Shown here: positions 10,117-20,830 of the stretch, in pieces
Layout: each line of letters opens with the position of its first letter
How positions within the stretch are numbered: position 1 is the first letter of the stretch
Assembly: GCF_004341885.1 (NCBI RefSeq)
Contig: NZ_SLVX01000006.1
Span: 235,734 to 299,733 of the forward strand
Reading direction: 5' to 3'
Source: Shinella granuli
GTDB taxonomy: Bacteria > Pseudomonadota > Alphaproteobacteria > Rhizobiales > Rhizobiaceae
DNA length: 64,000 bases
The notes under the pieces: generated by a model
Seen by the model: only the letters and a program-made list of their open reading frames with translations
The model's database searches: none
Told to the model about the DNA's origin: nothing
Position numbers and translations under genes: made by a program

Positions 10117-10245
10117 TTATCGCACCCGGTCGGTATCCGAGTGGTTAACAACGGCTTTCCTGTGGCGCGGCGGCGCCGGCCGCCCGGCCTGGAAGGTGAG
10201 GATGCGGATGACATCCATGAAGATGCGGGTGATGGGGTCGAACAT
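10117..10245 (-). CDS. 42-residue small protein
   Basis: Short frame beginning MFDPITRIFMDVIRILTF, an amphipathic or hydrophobic helix, followed by a basic proline-containing tail (GRPAPPRHRK). A GGAGA ribosome site is well placed six bases ahead of the ATG. It lies between the deacetylase and the divergent LysR gene, with 99 bp to that gene. Too short for homology-based naming. It is reported because the start site and helix look real and the gene would otherwise be missed. Confidence 0.45.
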   Translation of the reverse strand: MFDPITRIFMDVIRILTFQAGRPAPPRHRKAVVNHSDTDRVR

Positions 10246-10344
10246 CGTCGTTCTCCGTGTTTCGGTCTGCACGGAGTGTCCGCCCGCTTGCCCCTGCGGC
10301 TCAAACGAGTTTATCGTCGATTTCGGATGACTTGAGGTTATGCG

Positions 10345-11244
10345 ATGAAACGCGGACGGCTGCCGCTGACGGCGCTCAGGAGTTTCGAGGCGGCGGGCCG
10401 GCTCGGCAGCTTCACGCTGGCGGCCGAGGAACTGCTCGTCTCCCAAGCCGCAGTGAGCCGGCAAGTCAAGGAACTGGAGGCCGAGCTCGGCAAGCCGCTC
10501 TTCGAGCGCCGCCACCGCAACGTGCGCCTCACCTCCGCCGGCGAGGCGCTGCTCGACGTCCTGTCGCGCGCCTTCGACGCGATGGATGCGAGCCTGTCGG
10601 AGATTCGCGGCCGGCGCGGCGGCGGGCTCCTGGAGATCAGCTCCGAGCCGTCCTTCGCGGCAAGCTGGCTCGTGCCGCATCTCGACGATTTCCATGCGGA
10701 CCATCCCGAGATCGACGTCGTGGTCGAATCGGACATGCGGCTCATCGAATTCCGCACCCACGAGGCGGAAATCGCCATCCGGCACGGCATGGATGCCAGG
10801 GCCTGGCCGCGCGTTGCGGCCGAGCATCTGGCGGATGTGGAACTGGTGCCCGTGATCATGCCCTGCCTGATGGCGGAGGGGACGCCGCTGCGCGCGCCGG
10901 CCGATATCCTCGCCTATACGCTGCTGCACGAGGAGAACCGCAGCGCCTGGCAGCGCTGGTTCGCTGCCGCCGGCCTGCCGGACGTGCCGCCCGGGCGGGC
11001 GCAGATCTTCACCGAGGGCAATCTCGTGCTGCAGGCGGCGCTGCGCGGCCACGGCGTCGCGCTGGTCGACCGCGCCTTCGCGGCCGAGGACATCGCCGAA
11101 GGGCGTCTCGTGCAGCTCTTCGACATCTCGATCCGCTACGGCGCCTACTGGCTCGTCGCCCGCGATTTCAAACGCCTCTCCCCGAAGGCCCGCGCCTTCC
11201 GGCAATGGCTGTTGCAGCGCTTTGCCGCCTCTGGCGGTTCCTGA
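10345..11244 (+). CDS. LysR-family transcriptional regulator, GcvA-like
   Basis: A 299-residue regulator. The N-terminal winged helix begins LPLTALRSFEAAGRLGSFT and includes ELLVSQAAVSRQVKELE, the recognition helix typical of LysR proteins. It is followed by an effector-binding domain (FAASWLVPHLDDFHADHPEI) characteristic of the GcvA subgroup. GAGG seven bases upstream supports the ATG. It is divergent from the 42-residue small protein, which is the obvious candidate target together with itself. No glycine cleavage genes are nearby, so the effector is unknown. Confidence 0.88.
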   Translation: MKRGRLPLTALRSFEAAGRLGSFTLAAEELLVSQAAVSRQVKELEAELGKPLFERRHRNVRLTSAGEALLDVLSRAFDAMDASLSEIRGRRGGGLLEISSEPSFAASWLVPHLDDFHADHPEIDVVVESDMRLIEFRTHEAEIAIRHGMDARAWPRVAAEHLADVELVPVIMPCLMAEGTPLRAPADILAYTLLHEENRSAWQRWFAAAGLPDVPPGRAQIFTEGNLVLQAALRGHGVALVDRAFAAEDIAEGRLVQLFDISIRYGAYWLVARDFKRLSPKARAFRQWLLQRFAASGGS

Positions 11245-11340
11245 GGTCGAGGTTCCGCTGCCCCCTCATTCAGGCGAAGGGGATGTGGCATGGGTTTCCC
11301 CAACCAATGACGTCAGGGGGGCCGGAAAGCGGGCATCCTT

Positions 11341-11389
11341 GCCTTCTCCCCGCCTGCGGGGAGAAGGTCCCGGCAGGCGGATGAGGGGC
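11341..11389. repeat. Short palindromic intergenic repeat (RIME-like), copy 1
   Basis: A GC-rich hairpin (CTTCTCCCCGCCTGCGGGGA and onward) followed by CCCGGCAGGCGGATGAGGGG. It lies between the convergent lysR and tldD genes. The same building blocks recur at 19449-19547, 21859-21975, 37534-37664 and 45155-45270. The pattern fits rhizobial intergenic mosaic elements. Confidence 0.75.
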
Positions 11390-11408
11390 CGTGGAATGGT
11401 AGGCGGGA

Positions 11409-12824
11409 TCAGGCCTTGGTGCCGCCCACCGTCACCTGGTCCATGCGCAGGTGCGGCTGGCCGACGCCGACCGGGACCCATTGGCCGGCCTTGCCGCAAT
11501 TGCCGATGCCGGTGTCGAGCTTCGTGTCGTTGCCGACCATCGAGACGCGGCGCATGGCGTCCGGCCCGTTGCCGATCAGCATGGCGCCCTTGACCGGCGC
11601 CGTCACCTTGCCGTTCTCGATGAGATAGGCTTCCGTGCAGCCGAAGACGAATTTTCCGGAGGTGATGTCCACCTGCCCGCCGCCGAAGGAGACGGCATAG
11701 AGGCCGTTCTTCACCGAGGCGATGATTTCCTCCGGCGTCCGGTCGCCCGAGAGCATGTAGGTGTTGGTCATGCGCGGCATGGGGCGATGGGCGTAACCCT
11801 GCCGGCGGCCGTTGCCGGTCGCCTTCATGCCCATCAGGCGGGCATTCTGCCGGTCCTGCATGTAGCCGACCAGCTTGCCGTCCTCGATCAGCACGTTGTA
11901 GGCCGAGGGCGTGCCCTCGTCGTCGACGGTGATCGAGCCGCGGCGGTTGTCGATCGTGCCGTCGTCGACGACGGTGACGCCCCTGGCGGCGACCTGCTCG
12001 CCCATCAGCCCGGCAAAGGCCGAGGATTTCTTGCGGTTGTAGTCGCCTTCCAGCCCGTGGCCGACCGCCTCGTGCAGCATGACGCCCGGCCAGCCGGAGG
12101 AAAGCACCACGTCCATCGTGCCCGCCGGGGCCTCGACGGCTTCCAGATTGACCAGGGCCTGGCGAAGCGCCTCGTCCGCGCCGAAACGCCAGCTCTCCTC
12201 GGTGAGGAAGGCATCGAAGGTGGTGCGCCCGCCGACGCCGTAGCTGCCGGTCTCCTGCCGGTCGCCTTCGCCGACGACGACGGAGATGTTGACGCGGGTC
12301 ATGGGCCTGACATCGGTGACGCGGTGCCCGTCGGCGCGCAGGATGTTGACCACCTGCCAGCTCGCGGCGATGGAGGCCGTCACCTGCCGCACCTTCGGAT
12401 CCTTGGCGCGCAGATACGCGTCGATCTCGGTGAGGAGGGCGACCTTCTGCTCGAAGCTCGGTGCGCCGATCGGGTTGTCCGGGGTATAGAGCTGGCGGTT
12501 GGTGCCCTGCGGCGCGGCGGCATAGTCGCCGGAATAGCCGCGTGTGACCGCGCCCGCCGCATCGACCGCGCGCTTCAGCGCCGAAAGCGTCATCTCGCCC
12601 GAATGCGCATAGCCCACCGCCTCGCCGGCGACGGCCCGAAGGCCGAAACCCTGGTCGGTGTTGAAGCTGCCGCCCTTGAGGCGGCCATTGTCGAAGGAGA
12701 GGGATTCGGCCTGGGCGTGCTCCAGGAAGAGCTCGCCGTCATCGGCGCTCTTCAACGTCTCCTTCAGCACCGCCTGCACGGATGCCTCGTCGGCATCGAA
12801 AAGGGAGAGGAGGTCGGTGTTCAT
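11409..12824 (-). CDS. tldD: Metalloprotease TldD
   Basis: A 471-residue TldD subunit of the TldD/TldE protease, which in other bacteria matures modified peptides and degrades CcdA-type antitoxins. The metal motif HEAVGHG is near residue 251. The surrounding SSGWPGVMLHEAVGHGLEGD block and the C-terminal GNCGKAGQWVPVGVGQPHLR segment are TldD hallmarks. GGAGCCTCCC immediately ahead supports the ATG at 12824 rather than the one six codons upstream. tldE (pmbA) is not in the window. Confidence 0.95.
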   Translation of the reverse strand: MNTDLLSLFDADEASVQAVLKETLKSADDGELFLEHAQAESLSFDNGRLKGGSFNTDQGFGLRAVAGEAVGYAHSGEMTLSALKRAVDAAGAVTRGYSGDYAAAPQGTNRQLYTPDNPIGAPSFEQKVALLTEIDAYLRAKDPKVRQVTASIAASWQVVNILRADGHRVTDVRPMTRVNISVVVGEGDRQETGSYGVGGRTTFDAFLTEESWRFGADEALRQALVNLEAVEAPAGTMDVVLSSGWPGVMLHEAVGHGLEGDYNRKKSSAFAGLMGEQVAARGVTVVDDGTIDNRRGSITVDDEGTPSAYNVLIEDGKLVGYMQDRQNARLMGMKATGNGRRQGYAHRPMPRMTNTYMLSGDRTPEEIIASVKNGLYAVSFGGGQVDITSGKFVFGCTEAYLIENGKVTAPVKGAMLIGNGPDAMRRVSMVGNDTKLDTGIGNCGKAGQWVPVGVGQPHLRMDQVTVGGTKA

Positions 12825-12903
12825 GGGAGGCTCCGCAAGCATTGGACTTGGGGCTCATGTAAGTCCCCGGGAGGCAGGCGGCAAGCCCGCCCGGGGGGCG
12901 GAC

Positions 12904-13434
12904 TTACGGCAGCGTGTCGTAGCCTTCGCCGAAGCCCTTGAGGTCGACGGGGATGCCGATGCCTTCCTCGGGCGACTGGAAGACGATGAAAGTCGCCGTC
13001 GCGCCGGAGCGGAAGGTCTTCAGCAGTTCGTCCTCGAGCACGACCTCGGCATAGCAGCCATCGGAGAAGCAGCGCACGAAATAGGCGCGGCCGATATCCT
13101 TGCCGTCGACATTGAGGCCGAGGCCGTTCGGCAGCAGCACGCCGAGCGGTGCGAGCACGCGCAGGATCTTCGCCTTGCGGTCGGCGGTCTTCAGCACGAC
13201 GACGGAGAGGCCGAGCTCGGGCCGGTCCTCGGCCAGCACGTTCTGCATCAGCGCGCACTGTTCGCTGGACGCGCCGGCCGGCTGGTCGCAGACGATCGAC
13301 CAGGCGCCATGGTTCGATTTCACCGTGCCGGGCTGCTGGGCTGCCGAAAGGGAAGGAAGCGCGAGAGCGCCGAACCCGAGCGCGGCAAGGCCAAGTGCCG
13401 CGCGGGACAGCCGGGAGAGGGGAGCAAAACCCAT
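12904..13434 (-). CDS. Invasion-associated locus B (IalB) family protein
   Basis: A 176-residue exported protein. Its signal peptide (LGLAALGFGALALPSLSAAQ) is followed by the family core: NHGAWSIVCD, then CALMQN, RVLAPLGVLLPNGLGLNVDG and a conserved FVRCFSDGCYAEV cysteine pair. IalB proteins are small periplasmic proteins first tied to erythrocyte invasion in Bartonella but widespread in free-living rhizobia, where the role is unknown. GAGG precedes the ATG. It sits upstream of tldD on the same strand with ~80 bp between. Confidence 0.85.
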   Translation of the reverse strand: MGFAPLSRLSRAALGLAALGFGALALPSLSAAQQPGTVKSNHGAWSIVCDQPAGASSEQCALMQNVLAEDRPELGLSVVVLKTADRKAKILRVLAPLGVLLPNGLGLNVDGKDIGRAYFVRCFSDGCYAEVVLEDELLKTFRSGATATFIVFQSPEEGIGIPVDLKGFGEGYDTLP

Positions 13435-13840
13435 GAAAACCTCGGAATCTCGAATCAGTCGGGCTATCTTTGAAGGGGCGGGGGCGAAATGAAAAGCCCC
13501 GAGGGCTCATTTCCAATTGATTGAAGGCGGAAATTGGACCGGCGCGCCACTCATTATAATAGAGGCCGTCCACGGCGGCGGCAGGGCGATGCGGGCGCCC
13601 GCATCGGGCCGGGCGAGGGGCCTTCCGGCGACATCGCCGCAGCCAAACCTTTCATGCTATAGGGAATTATGAAGAAACTGTGGGGAGCGGGCCCATGCTT
13701 TTGCTTTTGCGCAAAAATGCCGCATGGGGTGTCCCCCATGGCTGTTGCGGCGAGCATGAAACTGTGGTTTTAAGCACTCAGTATAGCAGGGATTCTGCGC
13801 GTCTGTTTGATCCCGATCAAACGCCTTGGGGAGATACGTT
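13435..13840. other. 406-bp intergenic region upstream of the aa3 oxidase operon
   Basis: Separates the divergent IalB-like gene and coxB. I see an inverted repeat CATGGGG-TGTC-CCCCATG (13723-13740). A possible 34-residue frame (13669-13773) starts at an ATG preceded by AGGGA. A GAAACTGTGG direct repeat lies near 13675 and 13758. The FNR/FixK-type palindrome is described separately. No confident sigma-70 hexamers could be assigned by eye. Confidence 0.5.
13807..13820. promoter_or_regulatory. FNR/FixK-type box upstream of coxB
   Basis: TTGAT-CCCG-ATCAA, an exact match to the TTGAT-N4-ATCAA consensus of FNR, FnrN and FixK regulators. It sits inside a longer perfect palindrome (13805-13822). 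Its centre is about 27 bp ahead of the coxB start codon and only 7 bp before the ribosome site. That is too close to be a classic -41.5 activator site, so repression of the aerobic oxidase at low oxygen is the better guess. Confidence 0.65.
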
Positions 13841-16412
<2,572 letters not shown>

Positions 16413-16545
16413 GACATTCGGGGCCGCCGGAAACGGCGGCTCCTCGACTTGCAGGACTACCGGCGGAGGCCGGGGCAGCGGGCGGCAGCAGTGGCTGCAG
16501 CAACAGCAGCGGTAGCTGTAGCCCACAGCCGACACCCCACCCTCC

Positions 16546-16632
16546 GTCATCCTCGGGCTTGACCCGAGGATCCACGCCACGTCGTCAGGCGTGCCGTGGG
16601 GAGTGGATCCTCGGGTCAAGCCCGAGGATGAC
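16546..16632. repeat. Perfect 30-bp inverted repeat between coxA and ctaB
   Basis: The two arms, 16546-16575 and 16603-16632, are exact reverse complements (GTCATCCTCGGGCTTGACCC onward) with a 27-bp spacer. Each arm also contains its own smaller palindrome (CCTCGGG...CCCGAGG). The pattern resembles a dispersed repeat common in alphaproteobacteria. It lies inside the oxidase operon and ends about 15 bp before a potential ctaB start. Confidence 0.85.
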
Positions 16633-16688
16633 GAAGGAGAGGGAAGGGCATGAAGCCCATCGCTCTCGGACAAAAGAACGGAAAGAAC

Positions 16689-17633
16689 ATGGCGGTCATC
16701 GAGCATCACGAAACGGTTCCGGGCGGCGGCGAGGTCTACCTCTCCGAAGCGTCGCCGCGTGATTTCTTCGAGCTCCTGAAGCCGCGCGTCATGTCGCTCG
16801 TCGTCTTCACGGCCTTTGCCGGCCTCATCGTCGCGCCGGGCGAGATCAACCCCTTCATCGCCGCCATCGCGATCCTCTGTATCGCCGTGGGCGCCGGAGC
16901 CTCCGGTGCCCTCAACATGTGGTACGACGCGGATATCGATGCGGTCATGACCCGCACCGCCAAGCGTCCCATCCCCTCCGGCCGCATCCGCCCGGAAGAA
17001 GCGCTCGCCTTCGGCCTGACGCTGTCGGCCTTCTCGGTCGCGATCCTCGGCCTTGCGGTCAACTGGCTGTCGGCCGGCCTGCTCGCCTTCACCATCTTCT
17101 TCTACGCCGTCATCTACACGATGTGGCTGAAGCGCTCGACGCCGCAGAACATCGTCATCGGCGGCGCGGCCGGCGCCTTCCCGCCGATGATCGGCTGGGC
17201 CTGCGTCACCGGCGGCGTCTCGATCGAGAGCGTCGTGCTCTTCCTCATCACCTTCCTGTGGACCCCGGCGCATTTCTGGGCGCTCGCCCTGTTCAAGATG
17301 CGCGACTACGACGCCGTCGGCGTGCCGATGCTGCCGAACGTCGCCGGCGAGTGGACCACCAAGGTGCAGATCCTGATCTACGCGGTGCTGACCGCCGTCA
17401 TCGCCGTGGTCCCGACCGTGCTCGGTTTCGCCAGCCTCGGCTACGGTCTCTTTGCCGCAGCGCTCGGCCTCGGCTTCGTGTGGTACTCTGTCGGCGTGTT
17501 GCGCATGCCGGAAGGCGACCGCGCGATGGTGCCGGCCAAGAAGCTCTTCGCCTTCTCCATCGTCTATCTGTTCGCGGTCTTCTCCGGCCTGATGGTCGAC
17601 CACATGATCGCGTCGCTCGGATGGGGGCTGTAA
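16689..17633 (+). CDS. ctaB: Heme O synthase (protoheme IX farnesyltransferase)
   Basis: A membrane prenyltransferase that adds a farnesyl group to heme B, giving heme O, the precursor of heme A for CoxA. It has 314 residues and about nine helices. The UbiA-family Asp motif is [15 protein letters not shown], followed by RPIPSGRI and the loop [26 protein letters not shown] at 16689 looks like the native N-terminus. An upstream ATG at 16650 with a strong AGGAGAGGG site would add 13 residues, so the start is open. Confidence 0.93.
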   Translation: MAVIEHHETVPGGGEVYLSEASPRDFFELLKPRVMSLVVFTAFAGLIVAPGEINPFIAAIAILCIAVGAGASGALNMWYDADIDAVMTRTAKRPIPSGRIRPEEALAFGLTLSAFSVAILGLAVNWLSAGLLAFTIFFYAVIYTMWLKRSTPQNIVIGGAAGAFPPMIGWACVTGGVSIESVVLFLITFLWTPAHFWALALFKMRDYDAVGVPMLPNVAGEWTTKVQILIYAVLTAVIAVVPTVLGFASLGYGLFAAALGLGFVWYSVGVLRMPEGDRAMVPAKKLFAFSIVYLFAVFSGLMVDHMIASLGWGL

Positions 17634-17773
17634 TGGAAACCGTAAACCTCACGGAAAACCAGAAGAAGGCGCGCCGCGGCCGCAATATCGCGCTCGGCGC
17701 CGTGCTTCTGGGCCTCGTCGTGCTGTTCTACATCGTCACGCTGGTAAAATTCTCCGGCGGAATGGCAGGCTGA
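17633..17773 (+). CDS. coxF: CoxF-like small membrane protein of the aa3 operon
   Basis: A 46-residue protein with a basic N-terminal segment ([13 protein letters not shown]) and a single membrane helix ([18 protein letters not shown]). Small single-helix proteins sit at this exact position, between ctaB and ctaG, in many alphaproteobacterial oxidase operons and are called CoxF. A biochemical role is not established to my knowledge. The start overlaps the ctaB stop (TAATG), and ctaG begins 2 bp after the stop, so translational coupling is likely. Confidence 0.8.
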   Translation: METVNLTENQKKARRGRNIALGAVLLGLVVLFYIVTLVKFSGGMAG

Positions 17774-17775
17774 CG

Positions 17776-18381
17776 ATGAGCGAGATGCAAAAGACCGAAA
17801 AGAGCGGACTGGGCAACGGCACGATCGTCGCCATCTGCTGCTCCTTCGTCATCGGCATGGTCGGCATGGCCTATGCCGCCGTGCCGCTCTACGAGATGTT
17901 CTGCCAGGTCACCGGCTACGGCGGCACGACGCAGCGCGTCGAGCAGGCCTCCGACGTCATCCTCGACAGGACGATCAAGGTACGCTTCGACGCCAATACC
18001 GGCCCCGGCCTTGCCTGGAGCTTCGAGCCGGTGCAGCGCGAGGTCGAGCTGAAGATCGGCGAGACCGTGCAGATCCTGTACAGGGCGCGCAACAACGCCT
18101 CGAGGCCGACGACCGGCCAGGCGACGTTCAACGTCACGCCCCAGGCCGCCGGCGCCTATTTCAACAAGGTCCAGTGCTTCTGCTTCACCGAGACGACGCT
18201 GAAGCCGGGCGAGGAACTCATCATGCCCGTCGTCTTCTTCGTCGATCCGGCGATCGTCGAGCCGGTCGAGACGAAGGGCATCCACACGCTCACGCTGTCC
18301 TATACCTTCTATCCGCATGAGGCGTCGAAGCCGGTGGCTTCGGCTGCGGAAGTGAAGGCGGACGACGCGAACAAGCTTTGA
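17776..18381 (+). CDS. ctaG: Cytochrome c oxidase assembly protein CtaG (Cox11)
   Basis: A 201-residue copper chaperone that delivers copper to the CuB site of subunit I. One N-terminal membrane helix ([20 protein letters not shown]) anchors a periplasmic immunoglobulin-like domain. The copper-binding motif is CFCF in [13 protein letters not shown], and [12 protein letters not shown] is the conserved cysteine near the membrane. The last bases overlap the first in-frame ATG upstream of coxC. Its place between coxF and coxC is typical. Confidence 0.95.
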   Translation: MSEMQKTEKSGLGNGTIVAICCSFVIGMVGMAYAAVPLYEMFCQVTGYGGTTQRVEQASDVILDRTIKVRFDANTGPGLAWSFEPVQREVELKIGETVQILYRARNNASRPTTGQATFNVTPQAAGAYFNKVQCFCFTETTLKPGEELIMPVVFFVDPAIVEPVETKGIHTLTLSYTFYPHEASKPVASAAEVKADDANKL

Positions 18382-18440
18382 AAGACCATGCGTTTCCGGC
18401 TATGCCGGGAACGGAACGCGATACATTGGGGATACGTCAG

Positions 18441-19319
18441 ATGGCCGATGCGCATCAGAAGAAACACGACTACCACATCATCGACCCAAGCCCGTGGCCG
18501 TTGCTCGCCTCCATCGGCGCCTTCGTGCTGGCCTTAGGCGGTATCGGCTACATGCGCTACCTCTCGGGCGGCGCCTTCAGCCTGTTCGGCATCAACTTCG
18601 CCAATCCGTGGATTTTCTACATCGGCCTCGTGATCACGCTCTATACCATGTATGCCTGGTGGGCGGATACGGTGAAGGAAGCCCATGAGGGCCACCATAC
18701 CCGCGTCGTCTCGCTGCACCTGCGCTACGGCATGATCATGTTCATCGCCTCCGAGGTGATGTTCTTCGTCGCCTGGTTCTGGGCCTTCTTCGACGCCAGC
18801 CTCTTCCCGGGCGAGGCCATCCAGGCCGCCCGCGTCGAGCATACCGGCGGCGTCTGGCCGCCGAAGGGCATCGAGGTCCTCGATCCCTGGCACCTGCCGC
18901 TCTACAACACGGTCATCCTGCTGCTCTCGGGCACCTGCGTGACCTGGGCGCACCACGCGCTGCTGCACAACGACCGCAAGGGCCTCGTCAACGGCCTCGC
19001 GCTCACCGTCGCGCTCGGCGTGCTGTTCTCCTTCGTCCAGGCCTACGAATACGCCCACGCGCCCTTCGCCTTCAAGGAATCCATCTACGGCGCGACCTTC
19101 TTCATGGCGACCGGTTTCCACGGCTTCCACGTCCTGGTCGGCACGATCTTCCTGATCGTCTGCCTCATCCGCGCCATGCGCGGCGACTTCACCCCGAAGC
19201 AGCATTTCGGCTTCGAGGCGGCCGCCTGGTACTGGCACTTCGTCGACGTCGTCTGGCTCTTCCTGTTCTTTTCCATCTACATCTGGGGTGGCTGGGGCGC
19301 ACCGGTCTTCCACGGCTGA
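18441..19319 (+). CDS. coxC: Cytochrome c oxidase subunit III
   Basis: A 292-residue seven-helix subunit without redox centres that stabilises subunit I. Characteristic segments are HDYHIIDPSPWPLLASIG at the N-terminus, then FFVAWFWAFFDASL, GTCVTWAHHALL and AWYWHFVDVVWLFLFF near the end. An ATG at 18378 would overlap ctaG and add 21 residues. MADAHQKKHDYHI at 18441 matches the expected start and length. It ends the structural part of the operon and is followed by a clear terminator. Confidence 0.95.
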   Translation: MADAHQKKHDYHIIDPSPWPLLASIGAFVLALGGIGYMRYLSGGAFSLFGINFANPWIFYIGLVITLYTMYAWWADTVKEAHEGHHTRVVSLHLRYGMIMFIASEVMFFVAWFWAFFDASLFPGEAIQAARVEHTGGVWPPKGIEVLDPWHLPLYNTVILLLSGTCVTWAHHALLHNDRKGLVNGLALTVALGVLFSFVQAYEYAHAPFAFKESIYGATFFMATGFHGFHVLVGTIFLIVCLIRAMRGDFTPKQHFGFEAAAWYWHFVDVVWLFLFFSIYIWGGWGAPVFHG

Positions 19320-19342
19320 TCCGGCAAGGACGCGATTTTCGA

Positions 19343-19374
19343 ACGGCCGCAGCAATGCGGCCGTTTTCCGTTTC
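19343..19374 (+). terminator. Rho-independent terminator after coxC
   Basis: Nine-base stem ACGGCCGCA/TGCGGCCGT (19343-19351 and 19356-19364) with loop GCAA, followed by TTTCCGTTT. It lies 24 bp after the coxC stop. Confidence 0.8.
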
Positions 19375-19448
19375 GGGGCCGTTTGTCGCGGCCTTTCGAT
19401 TGGACGGGGCAAGGACAGGGCGGTATAGGAATGTATGCGCCGGTTTGG

Positions 19449-19547
19449 CCCCTCATCTCCCGGAAAACGGGGCGAAGGGGCAGAACGGCGCTCCATCGCT
19501 CCTCGCCCCGCTTGCGGGGAGAGGATGCCGGCAGGCAGGTGAGCGGC
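19449..19547. repeat. RIME-like intergenic repeat, copy 2
   Basis: Shares CTCGCCCCGCTTGCGGGGAG and GATGCCGGCAGGCAGGTGAG blocks with copies 3 and 5. It lies between coxC and the DUF983 gene. Confidence 0.75.
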
Positions 19548-19608
19548 CTTGCCGCCTGAAGCATGAGCCCGCGGCCGCCCGCCCGGGCGTGAACACACGG
19601 ACAAGACC

Positions 19609-19992
19609 ATGGACGAGGACAAGGCACTCTATCCCCCCGTCGACCCCTTCAGCGCCGGCCTGCGCGGCTGCTGCCCGCGTTGCGGCCAGGGCAAGCTGTT
19701 CGACGGCCTGCTCAAGGTGAAGCCGGCCTGCGCGAGCTGCGGGCTCGACTATTCCTTCGCCGATTCGGGCGATGGCCCGGTCGTCTTCGTGCTGCTCATC
19801 GTCGGCTTCATCGTCGTCGGCGCGGCGCTGTGGATGGAGGTGAACGTCAACCCGCCGCTCTGGGTGCATTTCCTGCTGTGGATCCCGCTCGTCATCGTCC
19901 TCGGCCTCGGGCTGACGCGTATCCTCAAGGGCCTGCTGATCGCGCTGCAATACCGCAACAATGCGCGGCCGGGCGAGATCGACCGTGGCTGA
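19609..19992 (+). CDS. DUF983 zinc-ribbon membrane protein
   Basis: A 127-residue protein of the DUF983 family. The N-terminal zinc-ribbon-like cysteines are CCPRCGQGKLF and ACASCGLDY. Two membrane helices follow (~residues 55-75 and 80-103). The family is found next to oxidase assembly genes in alphaproteobacteria but has no proven function; a role in oxidase biogenesis is inferred from position only. Its stop overlaps the GTG start of the SURF1 gene. Confidence 0.82.
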   Translation: MDEDKALYPPVDPFSAGLRGCCPRCGQGKLFDGLLKVKPACASCGLDYSFADSGDGPVVFVLLIVGFIVVGAALWMEVNVNPPLWVHFLLWIPLVIVLGLGLTRILKGLLIALQYRNNARPGEIDRG

Positions 19993-20737
19993 GGTCCCGG
20001 CCGGCGCCATGCCGCGCAAGGGCAGGGGCAAGGCGATCCTCACGGGAACCGCCTTCGTCATCGCCCTCGCCATCCTCCTGTCGCTCGGCACCTGGCAGGT
20101 CCAGCGCCTCTACTGGAAGGAGCAGCTTCTCGCCGACATGGCCGCGCGCCGCATCGCCGCGCCGGCGCCGCTCGCCGATATCGAGGCGATGGCGACACGG
20201 GGCGAGGATATCGAATACCGCCCCGTCACGGTTTCCGGCACCTTCGCCAACAACAGGGAGCGGCACTTCTTCGCCACCTGGCACGGCCGGACCGGCTATC
20301 ACGTCTACACGCCGCTCCAGCTCGCCGACGGCCGCTTCCTCTTCGTCAACCGCGGCTTCGTGCCCTTCGAGGCGAAGGAGCCGGAAATGCGCAAGCAGGG
20401 CCAGCTCACCGGCGGGCAGACCGTGGTGGGCCTTGCCCGCGCCCGCCTTGCCGAAAAGCCGTCCTCCATCGTGCCCGATAACGACCTGTCGAAGAACATC
20501 TTCTACTGGAAGGACCTCGACGCGATGGCGTCGAGCACCGGCATTCCGGCCGACAGGCTCGTGCCCTTCTTCGTCGATGCGGGCGATGCGTCGAACCCCA
20601 AGGGCCTGCCGATCGGCGCCGTCACCCAGTTCGACCTGCCGAACAACCACCTGCAATATGCCGTCACCTGGTATGGCCTTGCGGCCGCGCTGGTCGGCGT
20701 CGGCCTCTTCGCCGTGCTGCGGCGCAAGGCGGCCTGA
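19985..20737 (+). CDS. SURF1 family cytochrome oxidase assembly protein
   Basis: A 250-residue SURF1 homologue, a membrane protein that aids heme a insertion into subunit I. There is an N-terminal helix (AFVIALAILLSLGTWQVQRL) and a C-terminal helix (YGLAAALVGVGLFAVL). Between them is the SURF1 domain with EYRPVTVSGTF and FVNRGFVP. I choose the GTG at 19985, which overlaps the DUF983 stop (GTGGCTGA). An upstream frame start at 19961 is less likely. Confidence 0.9.
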   Translation: MAEVPAGAMPRKGRGKAILTGTAFVIALAILLSLGTWQVQRLYWKEQLLADMAARRIAAPAPLADIEAMATRGEDIEYRPVTVSGTFANNRERHFFATWHGRTGYHVYTPLQLADGRFLFVNRGFVPFEAKEPEMRKQGQLTGGQTVVGLARARLAEKPSSIVPDNDLSKNIFYWKDLDAMASSTGIPADRLVPFFVDAGDASNPKGLPIGAVTQFDLPNNHLQYAVTWYGLAAALVGVGLFAVLRRKAA

Positions 20738-20830
20738 AAGCGCGCGACCAGGTTGTTTTTTCTTGGCGCGGCGCCGCTTGCCGGCCTATATGGGGCGCAA
20801 GGCCCGACCATTGCCGGATACAAGAGAAGC

